Position numbers and translations under genes: made by a program
The notes under the pieces: model-generated
Seen by the model: the letters and a program-made list of their open reading frames with translations, nothing else
Told to the model about the DNA's origin: nothing
Databases searched by the model: none
Part shown: positions 15,980-23,553 of the stretch, piece by piece
Layout of the letters: the number at the start of each line of letters is the position of its first letter
Numbering within the stretch: position 1 is the first letter of the stretch
DNA from: Spirochaetia bacterium
Lineage (GTDB): Bacteria > Spirochaetota > Spirochaetia > Treponematales > Treponemataceae
Assembly (NCBI GenBank): GCA_900769975.1
Contig: CAAGIR010000078.1
Span: 1 to 62,288, forward strand
Reading direction: 5' to 3'
Length of the DNA stretch: 62,288 nt

Positions 15980-16711
15980 TCAGTTAAATTTTGCTTTTTT
16001 TATAGAAAAATTATTTTCAAGTGCCAGTTTTGCAGCTTCCTGCTCTGCCTGTTTTTTTGAATTTCCCGTACAAGGACCAAATGTTTTTTCTCCCAAATGT
16101 ACAACAACTGAAAATATCTGTGCATGTTCAGGTCCTTTAGTAGAAATCAATTCATATTTCGGGCACATTTTTGAAGTTTTTTGAAATTCTTCCTGCAAGA
16201 GAGTCTTATAATCTTTCATACCACCATTAAAAACTTTTTCTATTTGCGGAACAATAAAAGAAAGAATATATTTTTCAACAGGCTGATATCCGCTTTCCAA
16301 AAAATATGCACCGATTATTGCTTCCATGCAGTCCGCAAGTATTGCAGGTTTATGACTTCCTCCGCTTTTTTCTTCACCATGGCCCAAAATAAGTAGATTT
16401 TGAATATTCAATTTTAAGGCAATTTCTGACAAAACTTTTTCCGACACAACAACGGACTTTATTTTTGCCAAATCACCTTCCGCATTGTCATAATTATTGA
16501 AAAGATAACTTGCCGTAACCATTCCCAAAACTGAATCACCTAAAAACTCAAGGCGCTCATTATTCTGCATTTTTTTAAATTCATTGCTGGCCGAACGATG
16601 ATGAAACGCCTGGTCTAATAATTCCAGATGTTTAAATGAAATTTTTACGGATTTACAGAAATCTAATAAACTCTTTTTTCTGTCTTTTGATATAGAATAA
16701 GTATTTTGCAT
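15980..16711 (-). CDS. rnc: Ribonuclease III
   Basis: A 243-residue RNase III, the double-strand-specific endonuclease of rRNA and mRNA processing. The catalytic signature NERLEFLGDSVLG lies near residues 51-63, with the second acidic pair at DCMEAIIGA near 127-135, and a C-terminal dsRNA-binding domain runs from about 160 to 235 (DYKTLLQEEFQK to KKQAEQEAAKLAL). The length is normal. It follows the rpmF-acpP pair on the same strand but is separated from it by a terminator, so it is probably transcribed from its own extended -10 promoter next to the start codon (16718-16723). Confidence 0.95.
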   Translation of the reverse strand: MQNTYSISKDRKKSLLDFCKSVKISFKHLELLDQAFHHRSASNEFKKMQNNERLEFLGDSVLGMVTASYLFNNYDNAEGDLAKIKSVVVSEKVLSEIALKLNIQNLLILGHGEEKSGGSHKPAILADCMEAIIGAYFLESGYQPVEKYILSFIVPQIEKVFNGGMKDYKTLLQEEFQKTSKMCPKYELISTKGPEHAQIFSVVVHLGEKTFGPCTGNSKKQAEQEAAKLALENNFSIKKAKFN

Positions 16712-16717
16712 AATTTT

Positions 16718-16726
16718 AATATATCA
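16718..16726 (-). promoter_or_regulatory. Predicted extended -10 element of rnc
   Basis: On the minus strand TGATATATT, an extended -10 form, ends 6 bases before the rnc ATG. The -35 region is poor (AAGACT at 16741-16746), which an extended -10 can tolerate. Like several promoters here it would give a leaderless mRNA. Confidence 0.35.
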
Positions 16727-16807
16727 TTTTTTCTATAATTAGTCTTTATAATGACATACTTTTAATTTCTTTTTATTTATGATGTTAAATACGCTGTTAA
16801 AATAAAA

Positions 16808-16842
16808 AAAGCACAAGCATAAAAACCTGTGCCTTTTTTTTC
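16808..16842 (-). terminator. Terminator after acpP
   Basis: GCACA (16811-16815) pairs with TGTGC (16828-16832), with poly-A on one side and poly-T on the other, so it reads as an intrinsic terminator on either strand. It lies about 27 bases downstream of the acpP stop and separates acpP from rnc. Confidence 0.6.
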
Positions 16843-16858
16843 GACTAAGAATTATTAT

Positions 16859-17092
16859 TTATTGCTGTGTTTTGATGAAATCGTAAGCGTCACGAACTGT
16901 TTCAAATTCATTAGCTTTTTCATCAGGAATGCTTACACCTAATTCTTCTTCGATAGCATATACCAATTCATAAGTATCAAGGCTATCAGCTCCGAGATCA
17001 TTTCTGAAAGAAGAATCTAAAGTAATCTTGCTTTCATCAATTTCCAATTTTTCAGCAATAAGTTTCTGGATTTTTTCAAACAATTCGTCCAT
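16859..17092 (-). CDS. acpP: Acyl carrier protein
   Basis: A 77-residue acidic protein with the ACP signature LGADSLDTYELVYAIEEE; Ser at about residue 36 in DSLD takes the 4'-phosphopantetheine arm for fatty-acid synthesis. Length and motif are typical. It lies 16 bases after rpmF, an arrangement common in bacteria, and is probably co-transcribed from the tandem promoters upstream of rpmF. The ribosome site is AGGAG. The nearby coaD makes the coenzyme A precursor of the same cofactor arm. Confidence 0.96.
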   Translation of the reverse strand: MDELFEKIQKLIAEKLEIDESKITLDSSFRNDLGADSLDTYELVYAIEEELGVSIPDEKANEFETVRDAYDFIKTQQ

Positions 17093-17108
17093 TTTTTACT
17101 CCTAAGGA

Positions 17109-17297
17109 TTATGCTTTTGTTTCAGGTGTAATTACCTGACGTCCACGGTAAAAACCGCATTTTGGGCAAACATGATGTGACTGAACTAAGTTTCCACAAT
17201 TATTGCATTCAACCAACTGTGGAGCTGTAAGCTTCATATTGATGCTTTGACGTCTTTTAGTTACGGCCTTCGATGTTTTACTTCTTGGTACTGCCAT
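17109..17297 (-). CDS. rpmF: Ribosomal protein L32
   Basis: A 62-residue L32 with the usual MAVPRSKTSKAVTKRRQS start and a zinc-binding CNNCG...CPKCG ribbon (CxxC near 35-38 and 48-51). It is a component of the large ribosomal subunit. It is first in the rpmF-acpP transcript behind two strong tandem promoters. Confidence 0.97.
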   Translation of the reverse strand: MAVPRSKTSKAVTKRRQSINMKLTAPQLVECNNCGNLVQSHHVCPKCGFYRGRQVITPETKA

Positions 17298-17336
17298 ATA
17301 TATAACCTCACTTTATTCTGATATAACTGAGAATAC

Positions 17337-17397
17337 ATAATACAACAGTTCCAATCAGAATGTCAATACATTATACCAAATTTCAACAGTTTGTCAA
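17337..17397 (-). promoter_or_regulatory. Tandem strong promoters of rpmF-acpP
   Basis: Minus strand. The distal promoter is fully consensus: TTGACA (17392-17397), a 16-base spacer and TATAAT (17370-17375). The proximal promoter is TTGACA (17361-17366), an 18-base spacer and TATTAT (17337-17342). The proximal -35 overlaps the predicted start region of the distal promoter. They are the strongest promoter matches in the window, fitting ribosomal protein and ACP expression. Confidence 0.75.
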
Positions 17398-17441
17398 ACT
17401 ATTTCCTAACAAAATTTATAAATTTGTCATTTAAACTAATT

Positions 17442-17921
17442 TTACAGCGAATATTTTTCTTTTAGTTTATCTGCTACAATTTCTGGTACCATTCTCGAAA
17501 TGTCACCGCCAAATTTTGCAAGTTCTTTAATAGAAGATGATTTTACAATAGTATATTTTTCTTTTGACTGTAAAAAAACAGTTTCTATATTATTGTTTAA
17601 ATTCTGATTCATTAAGGCAAGATCAAATTCATAAGCAAAATCATTTGCAGATCTTACTCCCCTTACAAGAACTTTTGCATTCACTTCTTTTGCATAATTT
17701 ACAATGAGTCCTTCATAAGCGTGAACAGAAACATTTTGAAAATCAGAAATAAGTGTTTTCATCATTTCCAGACGTTCATCTTGAGAAAACATATATTTTT
17801 TTTCAGGATTAACTGAAACAACTACATCAACGCTGTCAAAAAGTCCCGAAGCACGCTTAATTATATCTAAATGACCATTAGTAGGAGGATCAAAAGATCC
17901 CGCAAAAACAGCTTTTACCAT
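17442..17921 (-). CDS. coaD: Phosphopantetheine adenylyltransferase
   Basis: A 159-residue CoaD, which transfers AMP to 4'-phosphopantetheine, the penultimate step of coenzyme A synthesis. The nucleotidyltransferase motif GSFDPPTNGHLDII lies at residues 8-21 (the TxGH class signature), RGVRSANDFAYE near 88-99 is conserved, and the C-terminal VKSSSIKELAKFGGD carries the ISSSxxR-like segment. The length is normal. Its start lies back to back with the lipoprotein gene to the right. Confidence 0.96.
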   Translation of the reverse strand: MVKAVFAGSFDPPTNGHLDIIKRASGLFDSVDVVVSVNPEKKYMFSQDERLEMMKTLISDFQNVSVHAYEGLIVNYAKEVNAKVLVRGVRSANDFAYEFDLALMNQNLNNNIETVFLQSKEKYTIVKSSSIKELAKFGGDISRMVPEIVADKLKEKYSL

Positions 17922-17939
17922 AAAATTAAAATAACCGAT

Positions 17940-17968
17940 TTGACGAAAACAAACAATAGATGTAATAT
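17940..17968 (+). promoter_or_regulatory. Predicted promoter of the lipoprotein gene, leaderless
   Basis: TTGACG (17940-17945), a 17-base spacer and TAATAT (17963-17968), then 7 bases to the ATG at 17976. It supports starting translation at 17976 rather than at 17967, which lies inside the -10 box. Confidence 0.5.
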
Positions 17969-17975
17969 GTTTCTT

Positions 17976-18614
17976 ATGAAAAACTTAACACTTATTTTTG
18001 TAATTTTAACTTGTTTTATTTTGTTTTCATGTGGTTCGACTCCTGCAAAAGAGTCTGAAAAAGTATTGCCTCCAACAGTAGAAGAAGCAGCACTTCCAGA
18101 AGAAAAACCTGATGATATTCAAGATGATGATACAGTGGAATTCATTGACGAAGTTGTCGAAATAAATGATGTTCACGATGAAGAAGATGAAGAATATATC
18201 CGTTCTACTACAGAATTAAAAGATGATGAACTTGTATCTAAACAGGAATTCTTGGATGATAAAACAGAAATTCTTCGCATTATTGAAGAATTGAAAGAAA
18301 TTATGGCAAAGGAAGATACAGAAGCGTGGTTAACTTACATTTCTCCAGATTCTATCCGCTATTATTCCAGTCCTGCAAACATCAGAAAAGCACAAAAGAA
18401 ACTGCCGAATAAAACAATTCAATTAAATGGAATTGGAGATTATTTTAAGCATGTTTTCATACCTTCACGAAGACGCAGTAATGTTGATGAAATCAGGTAT
18501 ATTTCAAAAAGCAACATTAAAGCAGTAGAAGTAAAACCGGACGGATCGACAGTAGTATATTATCAGTTTGTAAAAGTTGGCAATAAGTGGCTTGTACATA
18601 TTCCGACACTATAA
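17976..18614 (+). CDS. Putative lipoprotein, unknown function
   Basis: A 212-residue protein with a lipoprotein signal (LTCFILFSCGS, lipobox Cys near 19), so it is probably anchored in a membrane after cleavage. An acidic, low-complexity stretch (about 25-95, rich in Glu and Asp) follows, then a folded C-terminal region with ILRIIEELKEIMAKEDTEAWL and a beta-rich end (VVYYQFVKVGNKWLVHIP) that resembles NTF2-like folds. I do not recognise the family. The start is chosen from the predicted promoter and the normal signal-peptide length; an upstream extension would overlap coaD. Confidence 0.75.
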   Translation: MKNLTLIFVILTCFILFSCGSTPAKESEKVLPPTVEEAALPEEKPDDIQDDDTVEFIDEVVEINDVHDEEDEEYIRSTTELKDDELVSKQEFLDDKTEILRIIEELKEIMAKEDTEAWLTYISPDSIRYYSSPANIRKAQKKLPNKTIQLNGIGDYFKHVFIPSRRRSNVDEIRYISKSNIKAVEVKPDGSTVVYYQFVKVGNKWLVHIPTL

Positions 18615-18647
18615 TCTCAAAACTTTTTTAATATCGGTTTTATTTTA

Positions 18648-18676
18648 TTGATTTTAATTAAACTTTATTCTATAAT
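18648..18676 (+). promoter_or_regulatory. Predicted promoter upstream of the HEAT-repeat gene
   Basis: TTGATT (18648-18653), a 17-base spacer and TATAAT (18671-18676), with a start near 18683. The whole palindromic repeat at 18691-18811 would then be transcribed as the 5' leader of the gene at 18850. Confidence 0.55.
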
Positions 18677-18690
18677 TAATAAAATTCTTT

Positions 18691-18811
18691 AAAATTGCAC
18701 ACCGCAGAAAGTTTCAACTTTCGAGGATTGTAATTGCGTTCGCGTTTTCGCGAACAATTTAATAACAGAGTTTCGCCAGAAACTCTAAGTTAAATCAAAT
18801 GGCGCAATTTT
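18691..18811 (+). repeat. Palindromic repeat with terminal inverted repeats, copy 1
   Basis: A 121-base element bounded by AAAATTGC and GCAATTTT. It contains three hairpins: GAAAGTT/AACTTTC, GTTCGCG/CGCGAAC and AGAGTTTC/GAAACTCT. Its 3' end, AAATCAAATGGCGCAATTTTA, can also pair with CATTTGAT just beyond the element. A second copy at 62178-62288 aligns with no gaps over all 111 bases available. No coding potential is seen. It looks like a MITE- or REP-type element. Confidence 0.75.
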
Positions 18812-18849
18812 AGACATTTGATCTATACGTTTTAAATACGGAGGATATT

Positions 18850-19638
18850 ATGAAAGTTACTAAAAAATTTTTACTTTCATCACTTTTTATTTGTACAGTT
18901 TTTTTTGTTGTAGCTCAGGAAAAACAGGTTCAGAAAAAAGATAATCAATCTTCAGAAAAAGAAACTTCTGTTGAAAGCGAATATTTAAATGATATTGATA
19001 GTGACATTATTACAACTTTAGCAGATTCAGATGACTATGATAATAAACTTGTAGCTCTGCAATATTTACAAAGTGCAATTGAAGGCGGAAATACTTCTGA
19101 TGCAATTATTCAGGCATTGGATAAACTTGCAGGTGAAGGATTAACAAGTCAGTCAAGAACTAACGGCCGACTTACAAATAATTTTCCAGAAATCAGACGA
19201 CAGGCTTGTCTTTTAATGGCAAAAGTTCCTACAGAACATTCAAAAAACACATTAATTTCCATTGCAGTTGCAGATTCAGAACCAATGGTTATAGCAGCAG
19301 CCGTTAAATCTCTTGGTGATATTGGAATTAATAATAATGATGAAACAGTAGAAGCAATTGCATTTGCAAACAGAAGAAATCAGGTATTAAATCCGACAAG
19401 TAGCCTTGCTCTTGAAGTATTAAATGCTTATGAAATTCTTGCTGATACAACAGAAAATAAAAAAACTATAATTGATTCCATTGCCCGTATTTCTACAGAT
19501 TATCATTATGTTACACCAGTCAGAAATAAGGCATACAAATTGTTAAAATCACTTTCTTCTAGTAGCAGTAGCGATAATAATAAAAAAGACAATAAAAAGA
19601 CTAAATCAGAAGACAGTACGGAAGTAACTGGTGATTAA
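18850..19638 (+). CDS. Secreted HEAT-repeat protein, unknown role
   Basis: A 262-residue protein with a Sec signal peptide (about 1-22, ending VVAQ), so it is periplasmic or surface-exposed. The body has helical HEAT-like repeats: NKLVALQYLQSAIEGG, PEIRRQACLLMAKVP and EPMVIAAAVKSLGDIG each give the two-helix pattern. It ends in a Ser-rich then Lys/Asp-rich low-complexity tail (about 235-262). HEAT repeats serve as protein-binding scaffolds; the partner is unknown. The ribosome site is CGGAGG. Confidence 0.8.
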   Translation: MKVTKKFLLSSLFICTVFFVVAQEKQVQKKDNQSSEKETSVESEYLNDIDSDIITTLADSDDYDNKLVALQYLQSAIEGGNTSDAIIQALDKLAGEGLTSQSRTNGRLTNNFPEIRRQACLLMAKVPTEHSKNTLISIAVADSEPMVIAAAVKSLGDIGINNNDETVEAIAFANRRNQVLNPTSSLALEVLNAYEILADTTENKKTIIDSIARISTDYHYVTPVRNKAYKLLKSLSSSSSSDNNKKDNKKTKSEDSTEVTGD

Positions 19639-19689
19639 TCCTGTTTTATTTTCAAATCAATCATATTAAATTATTTTATGTCTTAGCAA

Positions 19690-19740
19690 ACAGGAAAAAT
19701 TGGAAGATTTTATATTTTTCAAATTTTCCTGTATTTTTCT
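19690..19740 (+). terminator. Terminator after the HEAT-repeat gene
   Basis: ACAGGAAAA (19690-19698) pairs with TTTTCCTGT (19724-19732) across an AT-rich loop and is followed by ATTTTTCTT. It is a standard intrinsic terminator on the + strand, 50 bases after the stop codon. Confidence 0.7.
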
Positions 19741-19786
19741 TAACCATGTTGCTTTTAGAACAATGTAATTTTAATTGGAGGAAAAA

Positions 19787-20377
19787 ATGGAACCAATAAT
19801 TTTAGCCTCTTCTTCTCCAAGAAGACAAGAAATATTAAAAATGCTTAAAATACCATTTAGAGTGATTATTCCCAATATAGATGAAACATTGACAACTGCT
19901 ATTGAACTTGAACAGATTCCTGAATTACTTGCCAGAGAAAAAGTTACGGCTGTAATTCATGCTCAACCTGCAGGACAGGAAATTCCATGGGTTTTGGGTG
20001 CAGATACCTTGATTATTATTAATGACAGGATTTTGGGAAAACCTCAGACACATGAAATGGCAGTTGAATATTTAAAGATTTTACAGGGAAATACTCACAC
20101 TGTAATTACGTCAATTGTTTTGTATAACGGTCATACACATGAAACTTCGACAAGAGTTTGTAAAACGAAAGTTACTTTTGCTCCTATGACAGATAAAGAA
20201 ATTGAATGGTATGCAGAAACAGGAGAATGGCATGGTGCAGCAGGCGGATATAGAATTCAAAGCCTTGCTTCGTGTTTTATAAATAAAATTGAAGGTTCAT
20301 ATTCTGGTGCTGTTGGCTTGCCTATTTTTGAACTTTACGATATACTTAAAGAACAAGGTTATTCAATTTTAGAATAG
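19787..20377 (+). CDS. maf: Maf-family nucleoside triphosphate pyrophosphatase
   Basis: A 196-residue Maf protein, a house-cleaning pyrophosphatase that hydrolyses non-canonical or pyrimidine nucleoside triphosphates. Motifs are LASSSPRRQEIL at the N-terminus, GADTLI near 85, GKPQTHEMAVEYLKILQG near 95-113, and GGYRIQ and GSYSGAVGLP toward the end. The ATG at 19787 is directly preceded by GGAGGAAAA, which settles the start. The length is normal. rpsB follows 105 bases later. Confidence 0.93.
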   Translation: MEPIILASSSPRRQEILKMLKIPFRVIIPNIDETLTTAIELEQIPELLAREKVTAVIHAQPAGQEIPWVLGADTLIIINDRILGKPQTHEMAVEYLKILQGNTHTVITSIVLYNGHTHETSTRVCKTKVTFAPMTDKEIEWYAETGEWHGAAGGYRIQSLASCFINKIEGSYSGAVGLPIFELYDILKEQGYSILE

Positions 20378-20482
20378 CCTAAAAAAAATACAACGATTCG
20401 TAGAATCGGACATTCCGGTCTCTTTTGAGATGCGAGAAACAGAGTTTGGTGGCTAATATTTTAGCACGTGAAGGAGTTGGTT

Positions 20483-21349
20483 ATGGCAGTAGTAACCATG
20501 AAAAACCTGTTGGAATCTGGAGTTCACTTCGGACATCAGGTAAAACGCTGGGATCCACGTATGAAGAAGTACATCTTCGCAGAACGAAATGGAATCCACA
20601 TTATTGATTTGCAGAAAACAATTGCTGCAATTAAAGACGGATATGATGAAGTTCGTAAAGTAACTGCATCAGGAAAATCTATCCTTTTTGTAGGAACAAA
20701 AAAACAGGCTCAGCAGGCTGTTCAGAAAGAAGCTGAACGCTGTGGTATGTTCTATGTAAACAACCGCTGGCTTGGTGGTATGCTTACAAACTTCTCTACA
20801 ATTAAAAAATCTTTGCAGCGCCTCAAGAAAATTGAAAAAATGGAAATTGACGGCACTTTTGATAACCTTACAAAAAAAGAAGTCGCTGCACTCCAGAAAG
20901 AAAAATCAAAACTTGAAAAGAACCTTGGCGGTATCAAAGAAATGAAAGAACTTCCAGGTGCTATTTTCATTATCGATACACACAAAGAACAACTTGCAGT
21001 TGCAGAAGCTCGCAGAATGGGTATTCCAATCATTGCTGTTGTTGATACAAACTGTAACCCAGAAGGAATTGACTTCCCTATTCCTGGTAATGATGATGCT
21101 ATTCGCGCAATTTCATTGTTCACATCAATTATTGCTAATGCTGTAATTGAATCAGACAATGAAGCAGGTCTTAAGATTTTGGAAAATCTTAATGAGGAAG
21201 AAGAAATTACTACAGATGCAGTAATTAAAAATGAAGATGAAGAAATTGTAGACTATTCTAATTATCAGCCAACAGAAGTAAAAGAAGAAGATGTTGAAGA
21301 AGATGATAAAGATAGTCTTGTTGATGAAGATAAAATTTATAAGGACTAA
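20483..21349 (+). CDS. rpsB: Ribosomal protein S2
   Basis: A 288-residue S2 of the small ribosomal subunit. It starts MAVVTMKNLLESGVHFGHQ and shows the conserved WDPRMKKYIF, FVGTKKQAQ, NNRWLGGMLTNF and PGNDDAIRAI segments. The last 55 or so residues are an unusually acidic tail rich in Glu and Asp, longer than in most S2 proteins. The start at 20483 follows AAGGAG. It is the first gene of the rpsB-tsf pair; the 105-base region in front contains short palindromes (GATTCGTAGAATC) that may form an S2 autoregulatory leader, but this is not clear. Confidence 0.96.
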   Translation: MAVVTMKNLLESGVHFGHQVKRWDPRMKKYIFAERNGIHIIDLQKTIAAIKDGYDEVRKVTASGKSILFVGTKKQAQQAVQKEAERCGMFYVNNRWLGGMLTNFSTIKKSLQRLKKIEKMEIDGTFDNLTKKEVAALQKEKSKLEKNLGGIKEMKELPGAIFIIDTHKEQLAVAEARRMGIPIIAVVDTNCNPEGIDFPIPGNDDAIRAISLFTSIIANAVIESDNEAGLKILENLNEEEEITTDAVIKNEDEEIVDYSNYQPTEVKEEDVEEDDKDSLVDEDKIYKD

Positions 21350-21352
21350 TTT

Positions 21353-22186
21353 ATGGCAATCACAGCAGCTGATGTAAAAGCACTTCGTGAAAAAACTGGT
21401 GCTGGTATGATGGAATGCAAAAAAGCTCTTACAGAATGTAATGGTGATATTGCAGAAGCAGAAAAATCATTAAAAGAAAAGGGTCTTGCAGCAATGGCTA
21501 AACGTTCTGAACGTGCAACTTCAGAAGGTCGTTTATTTATTAAACAGGACGGAAATAAAATTGCAGTTATTGAACTTACTTGTGAAACAGACTTTGTTGC
21601 AAAAAATGCTGACTTTATAGCAGTTGGTGAAAAAATGCTTGAAGTTACTCTTGCAAAAGGTTACACAAAAGTTGAAGCTGAACATGAAGAAATTCTTGAA
21701 CCACTTAAAGTGTCTATTCGTGAAAATATGAAAGTTGCAAAAGTTGAAGTATTTGAAGTACCAGCAACTGCATCTGCAGCTTATTATGTTCACTCAGACT
21801 TTAAAACTGGTGCTGTTGTAATCGTTGACGGTTCTACAGCTGATTCTGTAAAAGCTTTCGCAAAAGACTGTTGTTTACACATTGCAGCATTTACACCATC
21901 TTATACTTCTAAAAAAGATGTACCACAGAGCTACATTGATGAACAAAAAGAAATCTTTAAAGCACAGATGGACCAGGACGAAAAAATGGCTGGAAAACCT
22001 GAAAATGTTAAAGAAGGAATTTTACAGGGTAAAATTAACAAACATTTGGCAGAAATCTGTTTTGAAGACCAGATGTTCGTAAAAGATGACAAAAAAACTG
22101 TAACTGCAAAACTTGCAGAAGTTGGAAAAGAAGCAGGTGCTACTCTTTCTTTTGCAACAGCAAAACTTTTTGTTTTAGGTAAATAA
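21353..22186 (+). CDS. tsf: Elongation factor Ts
   Basis: A 277-residue EF-Ts, the nucleotide exchange factor for EF-Tu. The N-terminal UBA-like domain reads KALREKTGAGMMECKKAL, followed by the core signature ELTCETDFVAKN near 65-76 and the dimerisation core with VHSDFKTGAVV. It lies 3 bases after rpsB, so the two are co-transcribed and probably coupled. A strong terminator follows the stop. Confidence 0.97.
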   Translation: MAITAADVKALREKTGAGMMECKKALTECNGDIAEAEKSLKEKGLAAMAKRSERATSEGRLFIKQDGNKIAVIELTCETDFVAKNADFIAVGEKMLEVTLAKGYTKVEAEHEEILEPLKVSIRENMKVAKVEVFEVPATASAAYYVHSDFKTGAVVIVDGSTADSVKAFAKDCCLHIAAFTPSYTSKKDVPQSYIDEQKEIFKAQMDQDEKMAGKPENVKEGILQGKINKHLAEICFEDQMFVKDDKKTVTAKLAEVGKEAGATLSFATAKLFVLGK

Positions 22187-22200
22187 TTTTAATTTACAAA

Positions 22201-22236
22201 GGCTGTCTAAAATCTTTTTTTTGATTTTGGACAGTC
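22201..22236 (+). terminator. Terminator after tsf
   Basis: GGCTGTCTAAAATC (22201-22214) pairs with GATTTTGGACAGTC (22223-22236) over 14 positions, two of them G-U wobbles, with an all-T loop and a T-rich tail. It is a strong intrinsic terminator that separates rpsB-tsf from frr. Confidence 0.8.
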
Positions 22237-22277
22237 TGTTGTTTTAATTTTTTAATTGGAAAATTATGGAGGAATAT

Positions 22278-22823
22278 ATGGCAGAAACTTGTGAAGCACG
22301 TATGGAAAAAACTATCGCTTCGTTGAAAGATTCTTTTAACACAATCAGAACAGGTCGTGCTAATGCAGCAATTTTTGATAAGGTTCGTGTTGATTATTAT
22401 GGTACAAAATCACCTTTAAATCAGGTTGCAACGATTGCAATTCCCGAAGCTCGTTCTGTTATTATCACTCCTTTTGATAAATCTCTCATTTCTGAAATTG
22501 AAAAAGGCATTCAGGTTGCTGACTTAGGATTAAATCCTTCTAATGATGGAAAAGTAATCAGAATTCAAATTCCTGCCCTTACTGCTGAAAGACGAAAGGA
22601 ACTTGTAAAACAGGCTAAAACAATTGCAGAAAACAGTAGAACTGCTATCAGAAATATTCGTCGTGACGGTAATGATGAATTAAAAAAACAGCAGAAAGAC
22701 GGTACTTTGACAGAAGACGGTCTAAAATCAGAAACTGATAAACTTCAAAAATTGACAGATAAATTCATCGATGAAATAAACAAAATCTATGAAGCTAAAG
22801 AAAAGGATATTTTACAAAACTAA
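22278..22823 (+). CDS. frr: Ribosome recycling factor
   Basis: A 181-residue RRF, which with EF-G splits post-termination ribosomes. Conserved segments are SFNTIRTGRANAA near 20-32, DYYGTKSPLNQVA near 43-55, and the C-terminal RRDGNDELKKQQKDG. The start at 22278 follows a perfect GGAGG; a longer start at 22266 would place that site inside the gene. The uridylate kinase gene pyrH, often found between tsf and frr, is absent here. The stop overlaps the uppS start (TAATG). Confidence 0.96.
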   Translation: MAETCEARMEKTIASLKDSFNTIRTGRANAAIFDKVRVDYYGTKSPLNQVATIAIPEARSVIITPFDKSLISEIEKGIQVADLGLNPSNDGKVIRIQIPALTAERRKELVKQAKTIAENSRTAIRNIRRDGNDELKKQQKDGTLTEDGLKSETDKLQKLTDKFIDEINKIYEAKEKDILQN

Positions 22824-23545
22824 TGTCTTTTACAGATGAAAACAATCTTCCATTACATGTTGCCATCACCATGGACGGTAATGGAAGATGGGCACAACAA
22901 CGAAAATTGCCGCGAACAGCAGGTCATGATCAAGGCTTACACACAGTTAAACGAATTGTAAAGCTTGCCTCTGACATTGGTATAAAATATTTAACTTTAT
23001 ATGTATTTTCCACAGAAAACTGGAAAAGAACCGAAAAAGAAGTCGGTTTTCTTATGAATCTAATTCACATTCATCTTTGTGGTGAGCTTGACTTTTATAA
23101 GGAAAACGGAATAAAAATCAATCATATTGGTGACATTAGTTCACTACCAGATTCAATAAAAAAAGATATTACGCAAGCCGTTATTGACACAAAAGATTTT
23201 TCTGGTATGACTTTAAATCTTGCAATTAATTACGGTGGACGGGACGAAATCTTACGTGGAATAAAAAGACTCGTTGAGCAGAATATAGATATTTCTAAAA
23301 TTGATGAAAAAACATTTTCACATACTTTGGATATGCCAGAAAGTCCTGATGTGGATTTACTTATCCGCACTGGAGGAGAAAAACGTTTGAGCAATTTTTT
23401 ATTGTGGCATATTCCATACGCCGAGCAGATTTATACAGACACGCTTTGGCCAGATTATAGTAATGAAGAATTTTTACAGAATATTCAAGAATTTCAACAT
23501 AGAAACAGACGTTTTGGAGCTGAAAAAGCAAAAAATCAAAAATAA
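22823..23545 (+). CDS. uppS: Isoprenyl (undecaprenyl) diphosphate synthase
   Basis: A 240-residue cis-prenyltransferase that makes the C55 lipid carrier for peptidoglycan and surface glycans. Motifs are AITMDGNGRWA near 15-25 with the catalytic Asp, RTAGHDQG, YVFSTENWKR near 67-76, NYGGRDEI and the C-terminal DLLIRTGGEKRLSNFLLW. Its start overlaps the frr stop. It feeds the WbaP-type transferase encoded at 47242. The length is normal. Confidence 0.95.
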   Translation: MSFTDENNLPLHVAITMDGNGRWAQQRKLPRTAGHDQGLHTVKRIVKLASDIGIKYLTLYVFSTENWKRTEKEVGFLMNLIHIHLCGELDFYKENGIKINHIGDISSLPDSIKKDITQAVIDTKDFSGMTLNLAINYGGRDEILRGIKRLVEQNIDISKIDEKTFSHTLDMPESPDVDLLIRTGGEKRLSNFLLWHIPYAEQIYTDTLWPDYSNEEFLQNIQEFQHRNRRFGAEKAKNQK

Positions 23546-23553
23546 GGAAAAAA

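Noticed and set aside
17871..17975. Extended start of the lipoprotein gene overlapping coaD
   Set aside because: It would read antisense through coaD and hide the lipoprotein signal peptide; the promoter and signal sequence support 17976.
22266..22277. Upstream ATG for frr
   Set aside because: It would place the perfect GGAGG ribosome site inside the coding region; the ATG at 22278 is correctly spaced from it.
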